The notes: generated from the letters alone by a model not told the origin. A stretch of 64,000 nt of DNA from Campylobacter showae (GCF_004803815.1 NZ_CP012544.1:2033888-2097887); one strand, 5' to 3'; positions 25,920-36,937 are shown, numbered from the stretch's first letter. A program made the numbers and translations.

Positions 25920-27728
25920 TTATTCTTTGGTTTTTGCCATTCTACGGCGCATAGTAGGATCTAGATAGCGTTTACGTACGCGTATGTTTGTCGGCGTGAC
26001 TTCGACTAGCTCATCCTCCTCGATCCACTCCAAAGCGCGTTCTAGGCTTAGCTTTCTAGGCGGTACGAGCTTGATAGCGTCGTCGGAGCCGCTAGCGCGT
26101 ACGTTGGTTAGGTTTTTGCCCTTGATCGGGTTTACGTCTAGGTCGTTTGGACGACTGTGCTCGCCGATGATCATACCCACGTAGGTCTTGGTCTGTGGAT
26201 CGACAAAAAGTATGCCGCGATCTTGTAGGTTCCAGAGGCTATATGCTAGCGTTACGCCGTTTTCCATCGACACTAAAGCGCCGTTGCTGCGGTGCTCGAC
26301 GCTACCGATGAGCGGACGGAACTCAAGGAAGCTGTGGTTCATGATGCCCTCGCCCTTCGTATCGGTCAAAAACTGGCTTCTAAAGCCGATGAGTCCGCGC
26401 GCAGGGATCTCAAACTCGATCCTGGTCTGTCCGTCGCCGGTCGGGTTCATCGAGACCATCTCGGCCTTTCTACGTCCTAGTTTTTCGATCACGGTACCGC
26501 TAAACTCGTCCGGCACGTCGCATACTAGTAGCTCAAACGGCTCGCAGCGCACGCCCTCGATCTCCTTAACGATAACCTCAGGACGTCCGAGACAAAACTC
26601 AAAGCCCTCGCGGCGCATATTTTCAGCCAAAATCGTTATCTGTAGCTCGCCGCGGCCGCTAACCTTAAATTTACCCTCGCCGATGTTTTCGTAGCGCATC
26701 GCGATATTGGTTTTCATCTCGCCCGATAAGCGCTCGTCGATCTTGTTTGAGGTTACGTGCTTACCCTCGGTGCCTGCTAGCGGACTGTCGTTTACGCTAA
26801 ATACGACGCTAAGCGTAGGCTCCTCGATTTTTAGCGGATCAAGCGGCATAGGGGAGTTTGGATCTACGACGCTATCGCCGACGTCCAGCGCCTCAAAGCC
26901 CGCTATCGCTACGATATCGCCCACCTGCGCCTCGTCAATGTCGCGGCGCTCAAGACCCAAAAAGCCGATGAGTTTTGAAATTCTGCCCGTAGTTTTCGTG
27001 CCGTCGGCTTTAGCGAGCATCACGTTTTGGTTTTTGGAAATTTTACCATTGAATATACGTGCGATACCGATTTTACCGACGTAATTGTCGTAATCAAGCG
27101 TGAAAACCTGAAGCTGCAAAGGATTGTTTATATCGCCGCTAGGAGCTGGAACGTGAGACAGGATCGTCTCGAAAAGCGGCTGCATATTTACGTTTTCGTC
27201 GGCCAAATTTAGCTTCGCGTAGCCGTTTCTAGCTGCTGCATAAACGACCGGGAACTCTAGCTGCTCGTCGTTTGCCTCAAGCGCTACGAAAAGGTCGAAA
27301 ATCTCGTTTATCACGCGATCGGGATCGGCTGCGGGTTTGTCGATTTTATTTACGACGACGATCGGACGAAGACCGAGCGAGAGCGCCTTTTTCACGACGA
27401 ATTTAGTCTGCGGCATTACGCCTTCTTGTGCGTCTACGAGTAGCAAAACGCCATCGACCATCTTTAGTACGCGCTCCACCTCACCGCCAAAATCGGCGTG
27501 GCCCGGGGTGTCGATGATGTTGATCTTAGTGTCTTTGTAGCGGATTGCTGTGTTTTTTGATAGGATCGTGATGCCGCGCTCGCGCTCGATGTCGTTGCTG
27601 TCCATCACGCGTTCGCCGACGGCTTGGTGCTCGTTAAAGGTACCCGATTGTTTCAAAAGCTCGTCAACCATCGTAGTTTTGCCGTGATCGACGTGAGCGA
27701 TGACGGCGATGTTTCGTATCTTTTCCAA
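25920..27728 (-). CDS. typA: Ribosome-associated GTPase TypA/BipA
   Basis: 602 residues, full length. Translational GTPase that acts on 50S maturation under stress. G1 AHVDHGKT (residues 10-17), switch RGITI, G3 [13 protein letters not shown]4 NKIDKP, then EF-G-like domains and the BipA-specific C-terminus ([23 protein letters not shown]). Monocistronic between convergent and divergent neighbours. Confidence 0.97.
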   Translation of the reverse strand: MEKIRNIAVIAHVDHGKTTMVDELLKQSGTFNEHQAVGERVMDSNDIERERGITILSKNTAIRYKDTKINIIDTPGHADFGGEVERVLKMVDGVLLLVDAQEGVMPQTKFVVKKALSLGLRPIVVVNKIDKPAADPDRVINEIFDLFVALEANDEQLEFPVVYAAARNGYAKLNLADENVNMQPLFETILSHVPAPSGDINNPLQLQVFTLDYDNYVGKIGIARIFNGKISKNQNVMLAKADGTKTTGRISKLIGFLGLERRDIDEAQVGDIVAIAGFEALDVGDSVVDPNSPMPLDPLKIEEPTLSVVFSVNDSPLAGTEGKHVTSNKIDERLSGEMKTNIAMRYENIGEGKFKVSGRGELQITILAENMRREGFEFCLGRPEVIVKEIEGVRCEPFELLVCDVPDEFSGTVIEKLGRRKAEMVSMNPTGDGQTRIEFEIPARGLIGFRSQFLTDTKGEGIMNHSFLEFRPLIGSVEHRSNGALVSMENGVTLAYSLWNLQDRGILFVDPQTKTYVGMIIGEHSRPNDLDVNPIKGKNLTNVRASGSDDAIKLVPPRKLSLERALEWIEEDELVEVTPTNIRVRKRYLDPTMRRRMAKTKE

Positions 27729-27798
27729 AGTTTTTCTCCGTTATTAAAATAGGGCTGATTTTAGCCAAATTTTCCTTATAAAAATAATAAAGCTACTT

Positions 27799-27815
27799 TG
27801 GAACGTTTCTTGCAT
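27799..27815 (+). promoter_or_regulatory. Sigma-54 promoter of fliK-flgD-flgE
   Basis: TGGAAC-N5-TTGCAT with the obligatory -24 GG and -12 GC ten bases apart, 31 bp upstream of the fliK ATG. Middle (hook) flagellar genes of Campylobacter are RpoN-dependent. Confidence 0.85.
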
Positions 27816-27846
27816 GGTTTATAGAAGTTAATTTCAAAGGGTTTTT

Positions 27847-29295
27847 ATGCAGACTACTCAAAACGATATTTTGTCCTTTGACGCGAGCATCAAAGGCGGC
27901 GTGAAAAAGCAGAGCAAAAGCTCGCAAAAAGGCGGTAGAGAAGACGGCGCATTTCTCTCTATGGTGCTAGACGCGGCCGCTAAAAAGGGCGAAAATTTAA
28001 GCGAAAAAGATCTAAAAGAGATAGCAAAAGCCGTAAATTTATCCGCTCAAACAGCTCAAAATCAGCAAACCAAAGCGCCCATCCAAAGCACAGACGTAAA
28101 AGAAATTTTAGGCGAGGAAGCGGCGGAAAATTTATTTGAAAACGCGACTTTTATGCAGCTTTTGCAAATTTTGGAGATGCTTAGCGGCGGCGAGAAAATC
28201 AGCAAATTTCCAAATTTCGAAAACCGCTTAGCCAAAGCGCTCTCAAGCGAAACGACGCTAAACGAGCTAAGGGGAGCCAAAAATCTAAACGAGCTAATAG
28301 AGATCGCAAATAAGCTAAATTTGGGTCTAGAAAATATCGAAGTGACGCAAGCCCAGGCTGACGAACTGGGCGAGAAATTTCCAAATTTGGCGAAAAAAGA
28401 TTTCTTTGAACCCGTAACTCCTAAGAAAAATTTTGCATTTAGCGAACTAAAAAACAAGGTCGAAGAGACGATAAGCGCAAGCGAGCCGGAGCCCAAAGAT
28501 ACGCTAAATAAACTACTCGCCGCCGTACAAGAAGAGCAAAACAAAGCCCAGCCCAAAGACGCCAATGCAAAAGCGCAAGACGCACAAAATTTGGCTCAAA
28601 ACTCCAAAATCATAAAAGAAGCGGTAAAAAACGATGGCGAAAAAGAGACAAATTTAAAAGACGAGAAACCAAACCTCAAAGCCGAAGGCGATCTAAATTT
28701 AACCGCCGCAAAAAGCGAAAAATCTGTGCTCGACCAAGACTCTAAAAAGATAAATTTACAAAATTTACTATTTCCGGAGCGCGAGAGCGCCGAGGAACAA
28801 GTTTTGACCGAGACCCAAAGCGATAACAGCGAAAACAGCGAGCTAAACGCGATGGTAAAAGACGTTATATCAAACGCTAAAGCGCAAAGCAGAAATTTCC
28901 AGGCCGTGCGCGAGACGTTTGACAACTTTAGCTCAAATTTGAAAGAGCAAGTCGCAGCATATAAATCGCCGTTTATGCGCTTTAACATCACGCTAAATCC
29001 GCTAAATTTGGGCGAAGTCGAGATCACGATGGTAAATCGCGGCAACAATCTGCACATAAATTTTAACTCAAACACGCAGACGATGAACCTCTTTTTACAA
29101 AATCAGGCCGAGTTTAAAAACAGCCTCGTAAATATGGGCTTTACCGAGCTTGAGATGAACTTTAGCGATCAAAATCAGCCCAAAAAAGAGCAAGGACAAA
29201 AGAGCTACAAAGGCTCCAAATTTGGCTCCGACGACGCCGAGCAAAGCGAAGCGTCCGCGCCTAGTTTAGAGCTCGTAGTTCCGCGCTACGTGTAA
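27847..29295 (+). CDS. fliK: Flagellar hook-length control protein FliK
   Basis: 482 residues. A long, disordered Lys/Glu/Ala-rich N-terminus acts as the molecular ruler. The conserved C-terminal core MRFNITLNPLNLGEVEITMV through FLQNQAEFKNSLVNMGF is the FliK substrate-specificity switch domain. Terminates hook growth at set length. Order fliK-flgD-flgE matches C. jejuni Cj0041-Cj0043. Sigma-54 promoter upstream. Confidence 0.9.
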   Translation: MQTTQNDILSFDASIKGGVKKQSKSSQKGGREDGAFLSMVLDAAAKKGENLSEKDLKEIAKAVNLSAQTAQNQQTKAPIQSTDVKEILGEEAAENLFENATFMQLLQILEMLSGGEKISKFPNFENRLAKALSSETTLNELRGAKNLNELIEIANKLNLGLENIEVTQAQADELGEKFPNLAKKDFFEPVTPKKNFAFSELKNKVEETISASEPEPKDTLNKLLAAVQEEQNKAQPKDANAKAQDAQNLAQNSKIIKEAVKNDGEKETNLKDEKPNLKAEGDLNLTAAKSEKSVLDQDSKKINLQNLLFPERESAEEQVLTETQSDNSENSELNAMVKDVISNAKAQSRNFQAVRETFDNFSSNLKEQVAAYKSPFMRFNITLNPLNLGEVEITMVNRGNNLHINFNSNTQTMNLFLQNQAEFKNSLVNMGFTELEMNFSDQNQPKKEQGQKSYKGSKFGSDDAEQSEASAPSLELVVPRYV

Positions 29296-29342
29296 ATTTG
29301 GAATCAAATTTGCTTGAGATATAAAAATTTAAAGGATAAAAG

Positions 29343-30047
29343 ATGTCAAACGGACTAGAAACCAATAACTTTACGGTAAACAACCAAGCCGCTAAAAAAT
29401 CAGCGGACGCCCTACAAAAGGCCGCAGGCACCAATCCAAACGCCCAGCTAGACAAGGACGCTTTTATGAAACTTCTTTTGACCGAGCTTCAGTATCAAGA
29501 CCCGACAAGTCCTATGGACACGGAAAAAATGCTAACCCAAACTAGCCAGCTAGCCTCGCTTGAGATGCAAGAAAATACGAATAAAATGATGCAAAAGCTA
29601 GCCGACCAGCTAAAAAATAGCACAAATATGTACGCCGTCGGAGTGCTCGGCAAGATGGCTAAAATCGGCGACAGCGGCATAGTAAAAGAAGAAGGCGCAG
29701 GCGTCAAATTTGCAGGATTTTTAGAAAGCGCGGCAAAAGGCGGCACGATAAACATAAGAGACAATACCGGCAAACTTGTAAGAACACTGGAGTTTGGCGA
29801 AGCAAAAGCGGGAGCAAATACCTTTGAGTGGGACGGCAAGGATAGCGCAGGCAACGACGCAAAAGCAGGCACCTACTCGGTAGAGATAAACTACGTCGAT
29901 CAAGCAGGCAAAGCCAAAAGCGGCGGCGTAGGCAACTATCTCGTAGAGGGCGTCAAATTTATCGACGGCGTCGCACAGGTAAAGGTCGGCGGACAATACG
30001 TCAGCATCGACAAAGTCAAAGAATTTACCGAGCCGTCAAAAGGATAA
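29343..30047 (+). CDS. flgD: Flagellar hook capping protein FlgD
   Basis: 234 residues. N-terminal FLKLL-like export/cap motif AFMKLLLTELQYQDPTSPMDTEKML, then the FlgD Ig/tudor core (VRTLEFGEAKAGANTFEWDGKDSAGNDAKAG). It scaffolds hook polymerisation. RBS AAAGGATAAAAG. Followed by flgE after four bases. Confidence 0.95.
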   Translation: MSNGLETNNFTVNNQAAKKSADALQKAAGTNPNAQLDKDAFMKLLLTELQYQDPTSPMDTEKMLTQTSQLASLEMQENTNKMMQKLADQLKNSTNMYAVGVLGKMAKIGDSGIVKEEGAGVKFAGFLESAAKGGTINIRDNTGKLVRTLEFGEAKAGANTFEWDGKDSAGNDAKAGTYSVEINYVDQAGKAKSGGVGNYLVEGVKFIDGVAQVKVGGQYVSIDKVKEFTEPSKG

Positions 30048-30051
30048 ATCC

Positions 30052-31683
30052 ATGGTAAGAAGCCTATATAACGGCGTTAGCGGAGTCAGAACACAGGGGT
30101 TTAGCATGGATGTTTGGGCGAACAACATCGCCAACATAAACAACGTCGGCTTTACCGCTTCGATACCCGAATTTAAGAGCATTTTTTATCAAACATCCTT
30201 TGCCGCGGGCAATAATCCGACGCAGGACCAAGTAGGCCTGGGTGCGACAGGCATGACGACGGCGCTTAGCTTTTACAAGCAGGGCCCATTTATGAAAACC
30301 GATAACGTCCTAGATATGGCGATCGGCGGCAAGGGGTTTTTCGGAGTAACGAACGGCTCTGGCACATACTATACGCGCGCCGGAAGCTTTGGTGTAGATA
30401 AAGAAAGATATCTCGTAACAAATCAAGGCAACTACGTCCTAGGCACGCAAAATACGCTAACGCAGGTGACTCCAAGCCAGGGCGCGATAGAGGCTTTCGG
30501 TAGAGTAAACGGACGAGCCGCAGTCACGCAGGCCTACACTCTGGGCGCCGATACTACAGACCTTGATGTCGGCGACATCGGCTCTCAGGGCAAGATCCGC
30601 CTGCCTGAGTTTTTGTATCTACCAACCAAACCGACTTCAAAGGTGACTTTTAAAGGAAATCTCGACTCATCTTTTAAAACCGAGCCAACCACTTTGCCAG
30701 TCGATAACGCTACATATAATAGCAGCATAGATAACCCCTCTAGAACCATAAATTTACGCGGGCGAGTCACGGCTGACGATACGATAACCCGCCCTAGAAA
30801 AGGCGATATGGTTACCGTAACGGTAACCGACGCAAACGGTAAAACGGCTGAATTTAGCGCTCCAATCGACGAAAACGGCAACTGGAGTATAAGTCAAAAA
30901 TTTGAAAGGGATTTTGACCTAACGACCGCTCCAAATTTGACTGCAAAAATAAACACTACTAAAGAAGCGGCAAATCAAGAAAAATTCGTAACCGAGCTTT
31001 TAAATGCAGACGGCACGAAAAATAAACTCGAGCTAACGCTAACAAAACGCGTACCTCAGAGCGCTAACGGTACGGTTTGGGATGCGGCGGCGACCGTAAA
31101 AGACGCAAGCGGCGCAGTAGTCTCAAATACTAACGGCGAGCTAAATTTCGATCACGAAGGTAGACTTGTTAACTCTACTTTAAGCGCTCTAGATAATAAC
31201 GGCTCGCAAGTCGAGCTAGACTTCGGCACTCCTGTGGCTGCGGGTCAAATTTACTCAGGCGTCACTAGCACGTCTCAAGCCAAAAGTATCTCGATCGCGC
31301 AAGACGGCGTACGAGAGGGTATTTTAAAGGATTATTACACCAACGATTCGGGAAATATTTTGGCGCAGTTTACAAACGGTCAAGTCCGCTCCGTCGGCAA
31401 AGTCGCTCTCTATCACTTCCAAAACGAGCAAGGCCTTGCAAAAATGGGCGATAATATCTATTCGCAAAGCGCGAATTCTGGCGCGGCATTTTTCTATAAA
31501 GATGCAGGCGGCAAAAGCATCTACGGCGCCAAACTAGCTAGCAGCATGCTCGAGCAGTCAAACGTCGATCTAGCCCAGGCTCTAACCGAGGTCATCGTCA
31601 CGCAAAAAGCCTACGACGCTAACGCCAAGAGCATAACGACTAGCAACGAAATGCTCCAGCGCGCAATCGAGCTAAAGCGCTAA
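30052..31683 (+). CDS. flgE: Flagellar hook protein FlgE (hook-cluster copy)
   Basis: 543 residues. N-terminal rod/hook motif SLYNGVSGVRTQGFSMDVWANNIANINNVGF and C-terminal coiled helix VDLAQALTEVIVTQKAYDANAKSI, with a variable middle domain. Same length class and place as Cj0043 of C. jejuni. A second, longer hook paralogue is at 58.6 kb. Which one builds the main hook here is inference; in C. jejuni it is the long one. Confidence 0.92.
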   Translation: MVRSLYNGVSGVRTQGFSMDVWANNIANINNVGFTASIPEFKSIFYQTSFAAGNNPTQDQVGLGATGMTTALSFYKQGPFMKTDNVLDMAIGGKGFFGVTNGSGTYYTRAGSFGVDKERYLVTNQGNYVLGTQNTLTQVTPSQGAIEAFGRVNGRAAVTQAYTLGADTTDLDVGDIGSQGKIRLPEFLYLPTKPTSKVTFKGNLDSSFKTEPTTLPVDNATYNSSIDNPSRTINLRGRVTADDTITRPRKGDMVTVTVTDANGKTAEFSAPIDENGNWSISQKFERDFDLTTAPNLTAKINTTKEAANQEKFVTELLNADGTKNKLELTLTKRVPQSANGTVWDAAATVKDASGAVVSNTNGELNFDHEGRLVNSTLSALDNNGSQVELDFGTPVAAGQIYSGVTSTSQAKSISIAQDGVREGILKDYYTNDSGNILAQFTNGQVRSVGKVALYHFQNEQGLAKMGDNIYSQSANSGAAFFYKDAGGKSIYGAKLASSMLEQSNVDLAQALTEVIVTQKAYDANAKSITTSNEMLQRAIELKR

Positions 31684-31687
31684 ATTT

Positions 31688-31720
31688 AACCCGCAAATTT
31701 GATGCGGGTTTTTAAATTTA
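31688..31720 (+). terminator. Intrinsic terminator after flgE
   Basis: AACCCGCA (31688-31695) pairs with TGCGGGTT (31703-31710), followed by a T-rich tail. Confidence 0.8.
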
Positions 31721-31831
31721 GCTGTAACCGTAAAGCCAAATTTAACGCGATAAAATAGTCTACTTCAAGATATATAAATAATTTTTTAGCTAAAATCAGC
31801 CCCAAAAATTTACAGAATAAAGAAAAAAATT

Positions 31832-32854
31832 ATGAACCGAAAAAGAATCTACAATCCAAGCTCAAATGAAAATTTGACCGATCGCCGCGTATTTAACGGC
31901 AATCCGCACGGCATCTTAAATTTCACCAAAGCAAAATACCAGTGGGCGCTCAAGCTCTGGGACCTGATGGAGGCTAACACGTGGTTTCCAAAAGAGGTCG
32001 ACACAACCGACGACGTACGCGACTACGCCTACAACCTCACGCAGGCCGAAAAACGCATGTACGATCTGGTTTGGAGCCAGCTCATCTCGATGGATAGCTT
32101 CCAAACTAACAACCTAGCCGACAACATCAACCCATACATCACCGCGCCCGAGATCAACGCCTGCCTAGCGCGCCAAGCCTACGAGGAGGCCAACCACTCC
32201 AAGTCCTACGCCGTCATGGTCGAGGCCATCTGCGACAACACCGACCTGATCTACGAGATGGAGAAGCACGACGAAGTGCTGCGTGAGAAAAACGACTACA
32301 TCTCAAGCGTCTACGAGGAGCTTGCAGGCGAAGTCACAGACGAAAAGCTACTACTAGCCATGGTGGCAAATCAAATTTTAGAGGGCATTTACTTTTACAG
32401 CGGCTTTACGGCGATTTATGCTCTGGCACGTGCTGGCAAGATGCTAGGCAGCGCGCAGATGATTCGCTTTATCCAGCGCGACGAGATCACGCATTTGCTA
32501 CTTTTCCAAAATATGATAAACAGCGTTCGCACCGAGCGCCCGGATCTTTTCACGCCTGAAACCGAGGCAAAAATTTACGATATGTTCGAGCGTGCGGGCG
32601 AGCTTGAGATCAAATGGGGCAAATACATCACGCAAAACCAGATCATGGGCTTTACCGACGACATCATCGAGCAATACATCCGCTACCTCATCGATCAGCG
32701 CCTAGTCGCGATCGGCCTAAAACGCCGCTACAACGTCCCTCATCCGATCAAATGGGTCGATGATTTTGCTAAATTTAACGACCAAAAGTCAAATTTCTTT
32801 GAGGCAAAAGTGACCAACTATAGCAAAGGAAGCATCAGTTTTGACGACTTTTAG
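31832..32854 (+). CDS. nrdB: Ribonucleotide reductase small (R2) subunit
   Basis: 340 residues. Class Ia beta subunit holding the di-metal/tyrosyl radical. EEANHSKSY supplies Glu, His and a Tyr at the radical position (E-x2-H-x3-Y). [10 protein letters not shown] and [10 protein letters not shown] supply the second helix-pair ligands. All ligands are present. The alpha subunit is not in the window. The stop overlaps the TTG start of the nitrilase-family gene. Confidence 0.95.
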   Translation: MNRKRIYNPSSNENLTDRRVFNGNPHGILNFTKAKYQWALKLWDLMEANTWFPKEVDTTDDVRDYAYNLTQAEKRMYDLVWSQLISMDSFQTNNLADNINPYITAPEINACLARQAYEEANHSKSYAVMVEAICDNTDLIYEMEKHDEVLREKNDYISSVYEELAGEVTDEKLLLAMVANQILEGIYFYSGFTAIYALARAGKMLGSAQMIRFIQRDEITHLLLFQNMINSVRTERPDLFTPETEAKIYDMFERAGELEIKWGKYITQNQIMGFTDDIIEQYIRYLIDQRLVAIGLKRRYNVPHPIKWVDDFAKFNDQKSNFFEAKVTNYSKGSISFDDF

Positions 32855-33611
32855 TCCAAATTTATGCCCTATCGTCCTAACTGCACCAACCTGCCAGCAA
32901 AGACAGGACGAACTACTAGAAAAAATCGCCGCCGCACCCAGAAACTCGGTCATCTTAGCCAGCGAGCTATGTGTGAGCGGGTATGATTTCGATGGATTTT
33001 TTAGCGGCGCAAACCGCGCTATGCTGGGCGGTTCGATCGGCAGTTTCGACGCCATACTTTTTGAAGCGCTACAAGAAGCGCTAAGTCCCGATAAATTCCT
33101 CGGTCTCACTCATCTAACGAGCCTAAACCGCGCTAAAGGTCTAGCACAAATTTCAATCACGCAGGCGCAAAAAAACGAAATTTACAACGAATTTATCCTG
33201 CTAAACAGCCAAAACGTCTTTTACACGCAAAATAAATCAAAACTTTTTTGCCCAAATTTAGAGCATGAAATTTTCGCCTCAGGCGACGAGTCGGCGATAA
33301 AGCCTTTTGATTTTAAAGGGTTAAAAATCGGCGTTCTCATTTGCTTTGAGCTTAGATTTGCCCATCTTTGGCAGCAGCTAAAGGGCTGCGATATCATCCT
33401 CGCGCCCGCAATGTGGGGCAAGGCGCGCGAGGACGCATATCTTACGCTTTGCAAGGCCTTAGCGCTTGCTAACAGCTGCTACGTCGTGGCCGCAAGCTCG
33501 CTTGATTTAGAGTTTTCGGGCGTATTTTTGCCGAGCGGCGAATTTGCGAAAGAGGCTAAATTTGACTCAAATTTGATCCTTGAAACCAAACGAAATTTGG
33601 GGCTTTTATGA
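32841..33611 (+). CDS. Carbon-nitrogen hydrolase (nitrilase superfamily)
   Basis: 256 residues starting at TTG 32841, with AAAGGAAG nine bases upstream. The Glu-Lys-Cys triad is visible: Glu in [12 protein letters not shown], Lys in QNKSKLFC, Cys in VLICFELRF. Probably an amidase acting on a small amide; the substrate is unknown. Overlaps nrdB and is coupled to pcm (ATGA). Confidence 0.88.
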   Translation: MTTFSPNLCPIVLTAPTCQQRQDELLEKIAAAPRNSVILASELCVSGYDFDGFFSGANRAMLGGSIGSFDAILFEALQEALSPDKFLGLTHLTSLNRAKGLAQISITQAQKNEIYNEFILLNSQNVFYTQNKSKLFCPNLEHEIFASGDESAIKPFDFKGLKIGVLICFELRFAHLWQQLKGCDIILAPAMWGKAREDAYLTLCKALALANSCYVVAASSLDLEFSGVFLPSGEFAKEAKFDSNLILETKRNLGLL

Positions 33612-34240
33612 CCGCTCTAGAAAAATCAAAATGCGCAAACATGGCCGATGAGATCGGCGATATACTCACTCTGACGCCCTCGCTTTACAAGGCACTTTGC
33701 GACACTCCGCGCGAGATCTTTGCACCCGTCACTCGCCACGCGTACAGCCTAGACGCCCAGCCCATCGGCGGCAACCAATGGATCAGCTCGCCTCTAACGG
33801 TAGCCAAAATGACGCTGGCGCTTGAGGCCGAAGACATCGACAACGCCCTAGAGATCGGCTGCGGTAGCGGCTATCAGGCAGCTATTTTGTCGCATTTGGC
33901 GCACAGGGTTTTTAGCGTCGAGCGCATCGAAAAGCTCGCAAGCGAAGCCAAAAAACGCTTTGAGGTGCTTAAAATCCACAACGTCCACGTGCGTTTTGAC
34001 GACGGAAACGTCGGCTGGAAGAGCTATGCGCCATACGACAGGATCTTGCTCTCGGCGGCGGCGCAGCAGGTACCGCAGATGCTTTTTAATCAGCTAAAAA
34101 ACGGCGGCATTTTAGTAGCTCCTATCAAAAAAGACGGCAAACAGTTTATCGTCAAATTTACAAAGGACGCTCGCGGCGAGATAACGCAAAAAGCGCTTGA
34201 CGAGTGCTTATTCGTACCGCTTTTGGGCGGGATAGAGTAG
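33608..34240 (+). CDS. pcm: Protein-L-isoaspartate O-methyltransferase
   Basis: 210 residues. SAM-dependent repair enzyme for damaged Asp/Asn residues. PIGGNQWISSPLTVAKM is the substrate loop; ALEIGCGSGYQAAILSHLA is the SAM motif; DRILLSAAAQQVPQMLFNQLKNGGILVAPI completes it. Third gene of nrdB-hydrolase-pcm. Confidence 0.95.
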   Translation: MTALEKSKCANMADEIGDILTLTPSLYKALCDTPREIFAPVTRHAYSLDAQPIGGNQWISSPLTVAKMTLALEAEDIDNALEIGCGSGYQAAILSHLAHRVFSVERIEKLASEAKKRFEVLKIHNVHVRFDDGNVGWKSYAPYDRILLSAAAQQVPQMLFNQLKNGGILVAPIKKDGKQFIVKFTKDARGEITQKALDECLFVPLLGGIE

Positions 34241-34348
34241 CGCGAGCCGTCAAATTTGACACCGCTATTTTTACAAACTCCGCTTTTAAATTTAACTACG
34301 CAAACTCGTTTATCATGCAAATTTAGCCATACGTTAAACCTAAAACTG

Positions 34349-34354
34349 TATAAT
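34349..34354 (+). promoter_or_regulatory. -10 box of the 72-residue gene
   Basis: TATAAT with an extended TG-type context (CTGTATAAT), 32 bp before the ATG at 34386. No clear -35. Confidence 0.5.
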
Positions 34355-34385
34355 CGTCATACAAATTCTTAGCAAAGGAGCTAAA

Positions 34386-34604
34386 ATGGCAACAGATCGC
34401 GAATTGGTTAATTTCTCAGAGGAACACGAGCTAAATACGGTGCTAGCAAGGCACGGCAAGGCCCAAAGCATCGCAAACCGCGAGGTGCTTTGCGAGCTCG
34501 GTAAAGAGTGCAAGGAAAAACTAGGCAAAAGAGTGCTAACGCAAGATGAATTTGACGAGTTTTTAAAACCTGTTTTAAATCGCTTGGAGAATAAAAGAGC
34601 TTAA
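34386..34604 (+). CDS. Small conserved-looking hypothetical protein
   Basis: 72 residues, charged and helical, no signal or membrane segment. Strong RBS AAAGGAGCTAAA, its own -10 box, and a tight terminator right at the stop make it a genuine gene. Family not recognised. Confidence 0.75.
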   Translation: MATDRELVNFSEEHELNTVLARHGKAQSIANREVLCELGKECKEKLGKRVLTQDEFDEFLKPVLNRLENKRA

Positions 34605-34630
34605 ATTTCGGGGGACTTTCCCCGAAATTT
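34603..34630 (+). terminator. Terminator overlapping the stop codon
   Basis: Perfect 11-bp arms AAATTTCGGGG and CCCCGAAATTT with a 6-base loop. The rest of 34631-34872 is AAATTT-rich with nothing else recognisable. Confidence 0.7.
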
Positions 34631-34872
34631 CTATCCAAATTTCCCGCTTTTCCAAATATTTCTACTATTCTCTCGTTTTCAAATTTACATCCGCGTCGTC
34701 GTTTGTAGCCGTCAATTTTAGACTATTTTGCGATAAGTACCGCGCGGCAAGCTCGCCTCGTTTAAATTTGACTTCAAATTTAAACGCCAGGCGGCAAAAA
34801 CGTACTCAAATTTACAAATCCAAAAACCGGCAAGAGCCATAAAAGCCTAGCGCGGCAAATTTGACGTTGGTA

Positions 34873-34926
34873 TAAATTCGGCGCGGCTTAAAAACAAAGC
34901 ATAAAGCCAAAACCGCGCCGAATTTA
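34873..34926 (-). terminator. Terminator of the copper-type TonB receptor
   Basis: 14-bp perfect inverted repeat TAAATTCGGCGCGG (34873-34886) and its complement (34913-34926), with an inner GGCTT/AAGCC stem, 14 bp beyond the receptor stop. Confidence 0.7.
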
Positions 34927-34939
34927 ACCGAGCTACGCC

Positions 34940-36937
34940 CTAAAAATGCACCTTAAATTTCACCCAAAAGCTTCTGCCCGGCTCATAAAGCCTCGTGCCG
35001 TTGGGGATAGTCTCGTAGCCTGCGATACCGCCGCCGTAGCCGCCTTTTGAGTTATGATAGGCGTATTTGGCGTCGTTTAGGTTTTCTGCCGCTAGCAAAA
35101 ATTGATAATTTTTGTATTTATAGCCCGCGCTTAGCCCCAGCGTCCAAAAGCTATCGCTCTTGCCCAGGTCCATGCCGCCCACGTCGCCGTAGCCTTTTTG
35201 CGCACGGTTTTGCGACGCGTTAGCGTAGAAGTCGGCTTTGACGAACCAGTCGGGTTTTTCTAAACCGGCGCTTAGTTTAAACGCTAGAGGCGAAACCTTA
35301 GGTAGCGCGTCGCCGTCTTTTAGGCCTCCTGCATTCTTAGTTACTTTGCCGTAGACGTAGGATACTCCCGCCCCCAGCCTAAACATATCGGCTAGCAGCG
35401 TAGTGCCCTCGATCTCGCCGCCGTATAGCAGGGCGTCGGTATTAAAGGCGTCTGAGGACATGCCCATAGGATTATATTTTAGCATGATATAATCATCCAT
35501 CTTTGAGACGAAAAAATTCGCGCTTAGTTCGTAATTTTGATCTTTTAGCACTGCGCCAAAATCCAGCTGAGTATTTCTTTCTTTACGTAGCTCTAAGTTC
35601 GCGTCCTTGTTCGTTTCCCAGTGATCAGGTAGTCTTTGTGCGTGCCCTAACCCAGCATAAAGCGTTAAATTTTGCAGATATTTTTCGTATCTAAAAAACC
35701 CTGAGAATAAATTTTCTTTCCTGCTCTTATGCGTTTTTAACAGTTTTCTCTCGCCCGCGTCCAGCCTAAGTCCGCCAAAAAGCCCGTAGTCGTTTTCTAG
35801 GACGTATTCGTTTTGAGTATATATCGTTTTATACGTTACCTTGCGCTCTTTTACGTGGGGCTTTGATACGGCGGCATCCATTTCAGCTTTAGATACGCCG
35901 GCCCCGCCCGTTCCGGCGCCTCGCCATTTAAAGGAGTCTTGCGAATAGCCCGCGCCGATGAAGCTGGTTAGATTATCGAAATTTAACTCGCCTTCTAGCT
36001 TAAAGCCGTACATATCGCGTATCGGGTGACTGATGCTGTATCCCTTGCCGCGCCCCGTGCCCGGCACCACCGGACGCATGGTGAAGTTGTCCATTATATG
36101 GTCGATCTGGTGATAATACGAGCTTAGTCTGATCTTGTGCTCGCCGACGTCTTGTTCAAATTTGAGTCCGAAAGATTTACGGTCAAACTGTATGCCGTCC
36201 CTCATCCTATCGGCATAAGCCGCTTCGCCCTCGCCCAGATCCGCGCTTAACTGCAAGGCGGTAGTTTCCGTGGGCGTTAGCGTACCCACGAGCGAGACGC
36301 TGTTGCGTTTATAGTGTGTATGCATTTTCTGTCCGCCGCCGCTTTTATAATCGCCGCTCTCGTAGTGTCCGCCGGAAACCTCTATACTGCCCAGCTCGTT
36401 ACCCGCCGCTACGTCCGCGGTAGTTTCAAACCGCTTAAAACTGCCGCCCAACACGCTTACGTTTCCTCCAAAGCTCGGTTTTGACAGCCTTGCTATCTCT
36501 CTATCGAAAAATATACCGCCGCTAATGAGTGCGCCGTATCTGACGTCTTGCGGGCCTTTTACGATACGAACCGAGCTGTAGTTTTGCGCCGAGATGTAGG
36601 TGATGGGCGTATCCATACGCATGCCGCAGCCGCCGTTTAGCGTGCTACCGTCGATAAGTACGGGCAGTCTAGCCGCCGTCTGCGAACGATAATAAACCTC
36701 GCTGCCGCCTCCGCCCTTACGCTCCATCGTAAAGCCGTTCAAATTTGAAAGCGATTTGGCGATGTCGCTGTTTTCCAGTATCGCGCCCTTGCCGACTATT
36801 TGCGCATTAGTCGGCTCGTCGAGGGCTGATTTTTGCATTTTTGACGAGACGGTAACGGGGCTCAAGCTTATCGCTTCCTCGGCGCTAAGCATCAAATTTG
36901 ACGCCATGGCCAGCGCCAAAACGTAAGAAATTTTCAT
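34940..36937 (-). CDS. TonB-dependent copper receptor, OprC/NosA family
   Basis: 665 residues, signal peptide MKISYVLALAMASNLMLSA. The plug has the hallmark LNGGCGMRMDTPITYISAQNYSSVRIVKGPQDVRYG of TonB-copper receptors, which includes the Met/Cys copper-binding pair, and the barrel ends WVKFKVHF with the terminal Phe. These take up copper or copper-loaded ligands; NosA links to nitrous-oxide reductase maturation. Copper as substrate is family knowledge, not shown here. The upstream leader motif is shared with the MerP-like genes. Confidence 0.88.
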   Translation of the reverse strand: MKISYVLALAMASNLMLSAEEAISLSPVTVSSKMQKSALDEPTNAQIVGKGAILENSDIAKSLSNLNGFTMERKGGGGSEVYYRSQTAARLPVLIDGSTLNGGCGMRMDTPITYISAQNYSSVRIVKGPQDVRYGALISGGIFFDREIARLSKPSFGGNVSVLGGSFKRFETTADVAAGNELGSIEVSGGHYESGDYKSGGGQKMHTHYKRNSVSLVGTLTPTETTALQLSADLGEGEAAYADRMRDGIQFDRKSFGLKFEQDVGEHKIRLSSYYHQIDHIMDNFTMRPVVPGTGRGKGYSISHPIRDMYGFKLEGELNFDNLTSFIGAGYSQDSFKWRGAGTGGAGVSKAEMDAAVSKPHVKERKVTYKTIYTQNEYVLENDYGLFGGLRLDAGERKLLKTHKSRKENLFSGFFRYEKYLQNLTLYAGLGHAQRLPDHWETNKDANLELRKERNTQLDFGAVLKDQNYELSANFFVSKMDDYIMLKYNPMGMSSDAFNTDALLYGGEIEGTTLLADMFRLGAGVSYVYGKVTKNAGGLKDGDALPKVSPLAFKLSAGLEKPDWFVKADFYANASQNRAQKGYGDVGGMDLGKSDSFWTLGLSAGYKYKNYQFLLAAENLNDAKYAYHNSKGGYGGGIAGYETIPNGTRLYEPGRSFWVKFKVHF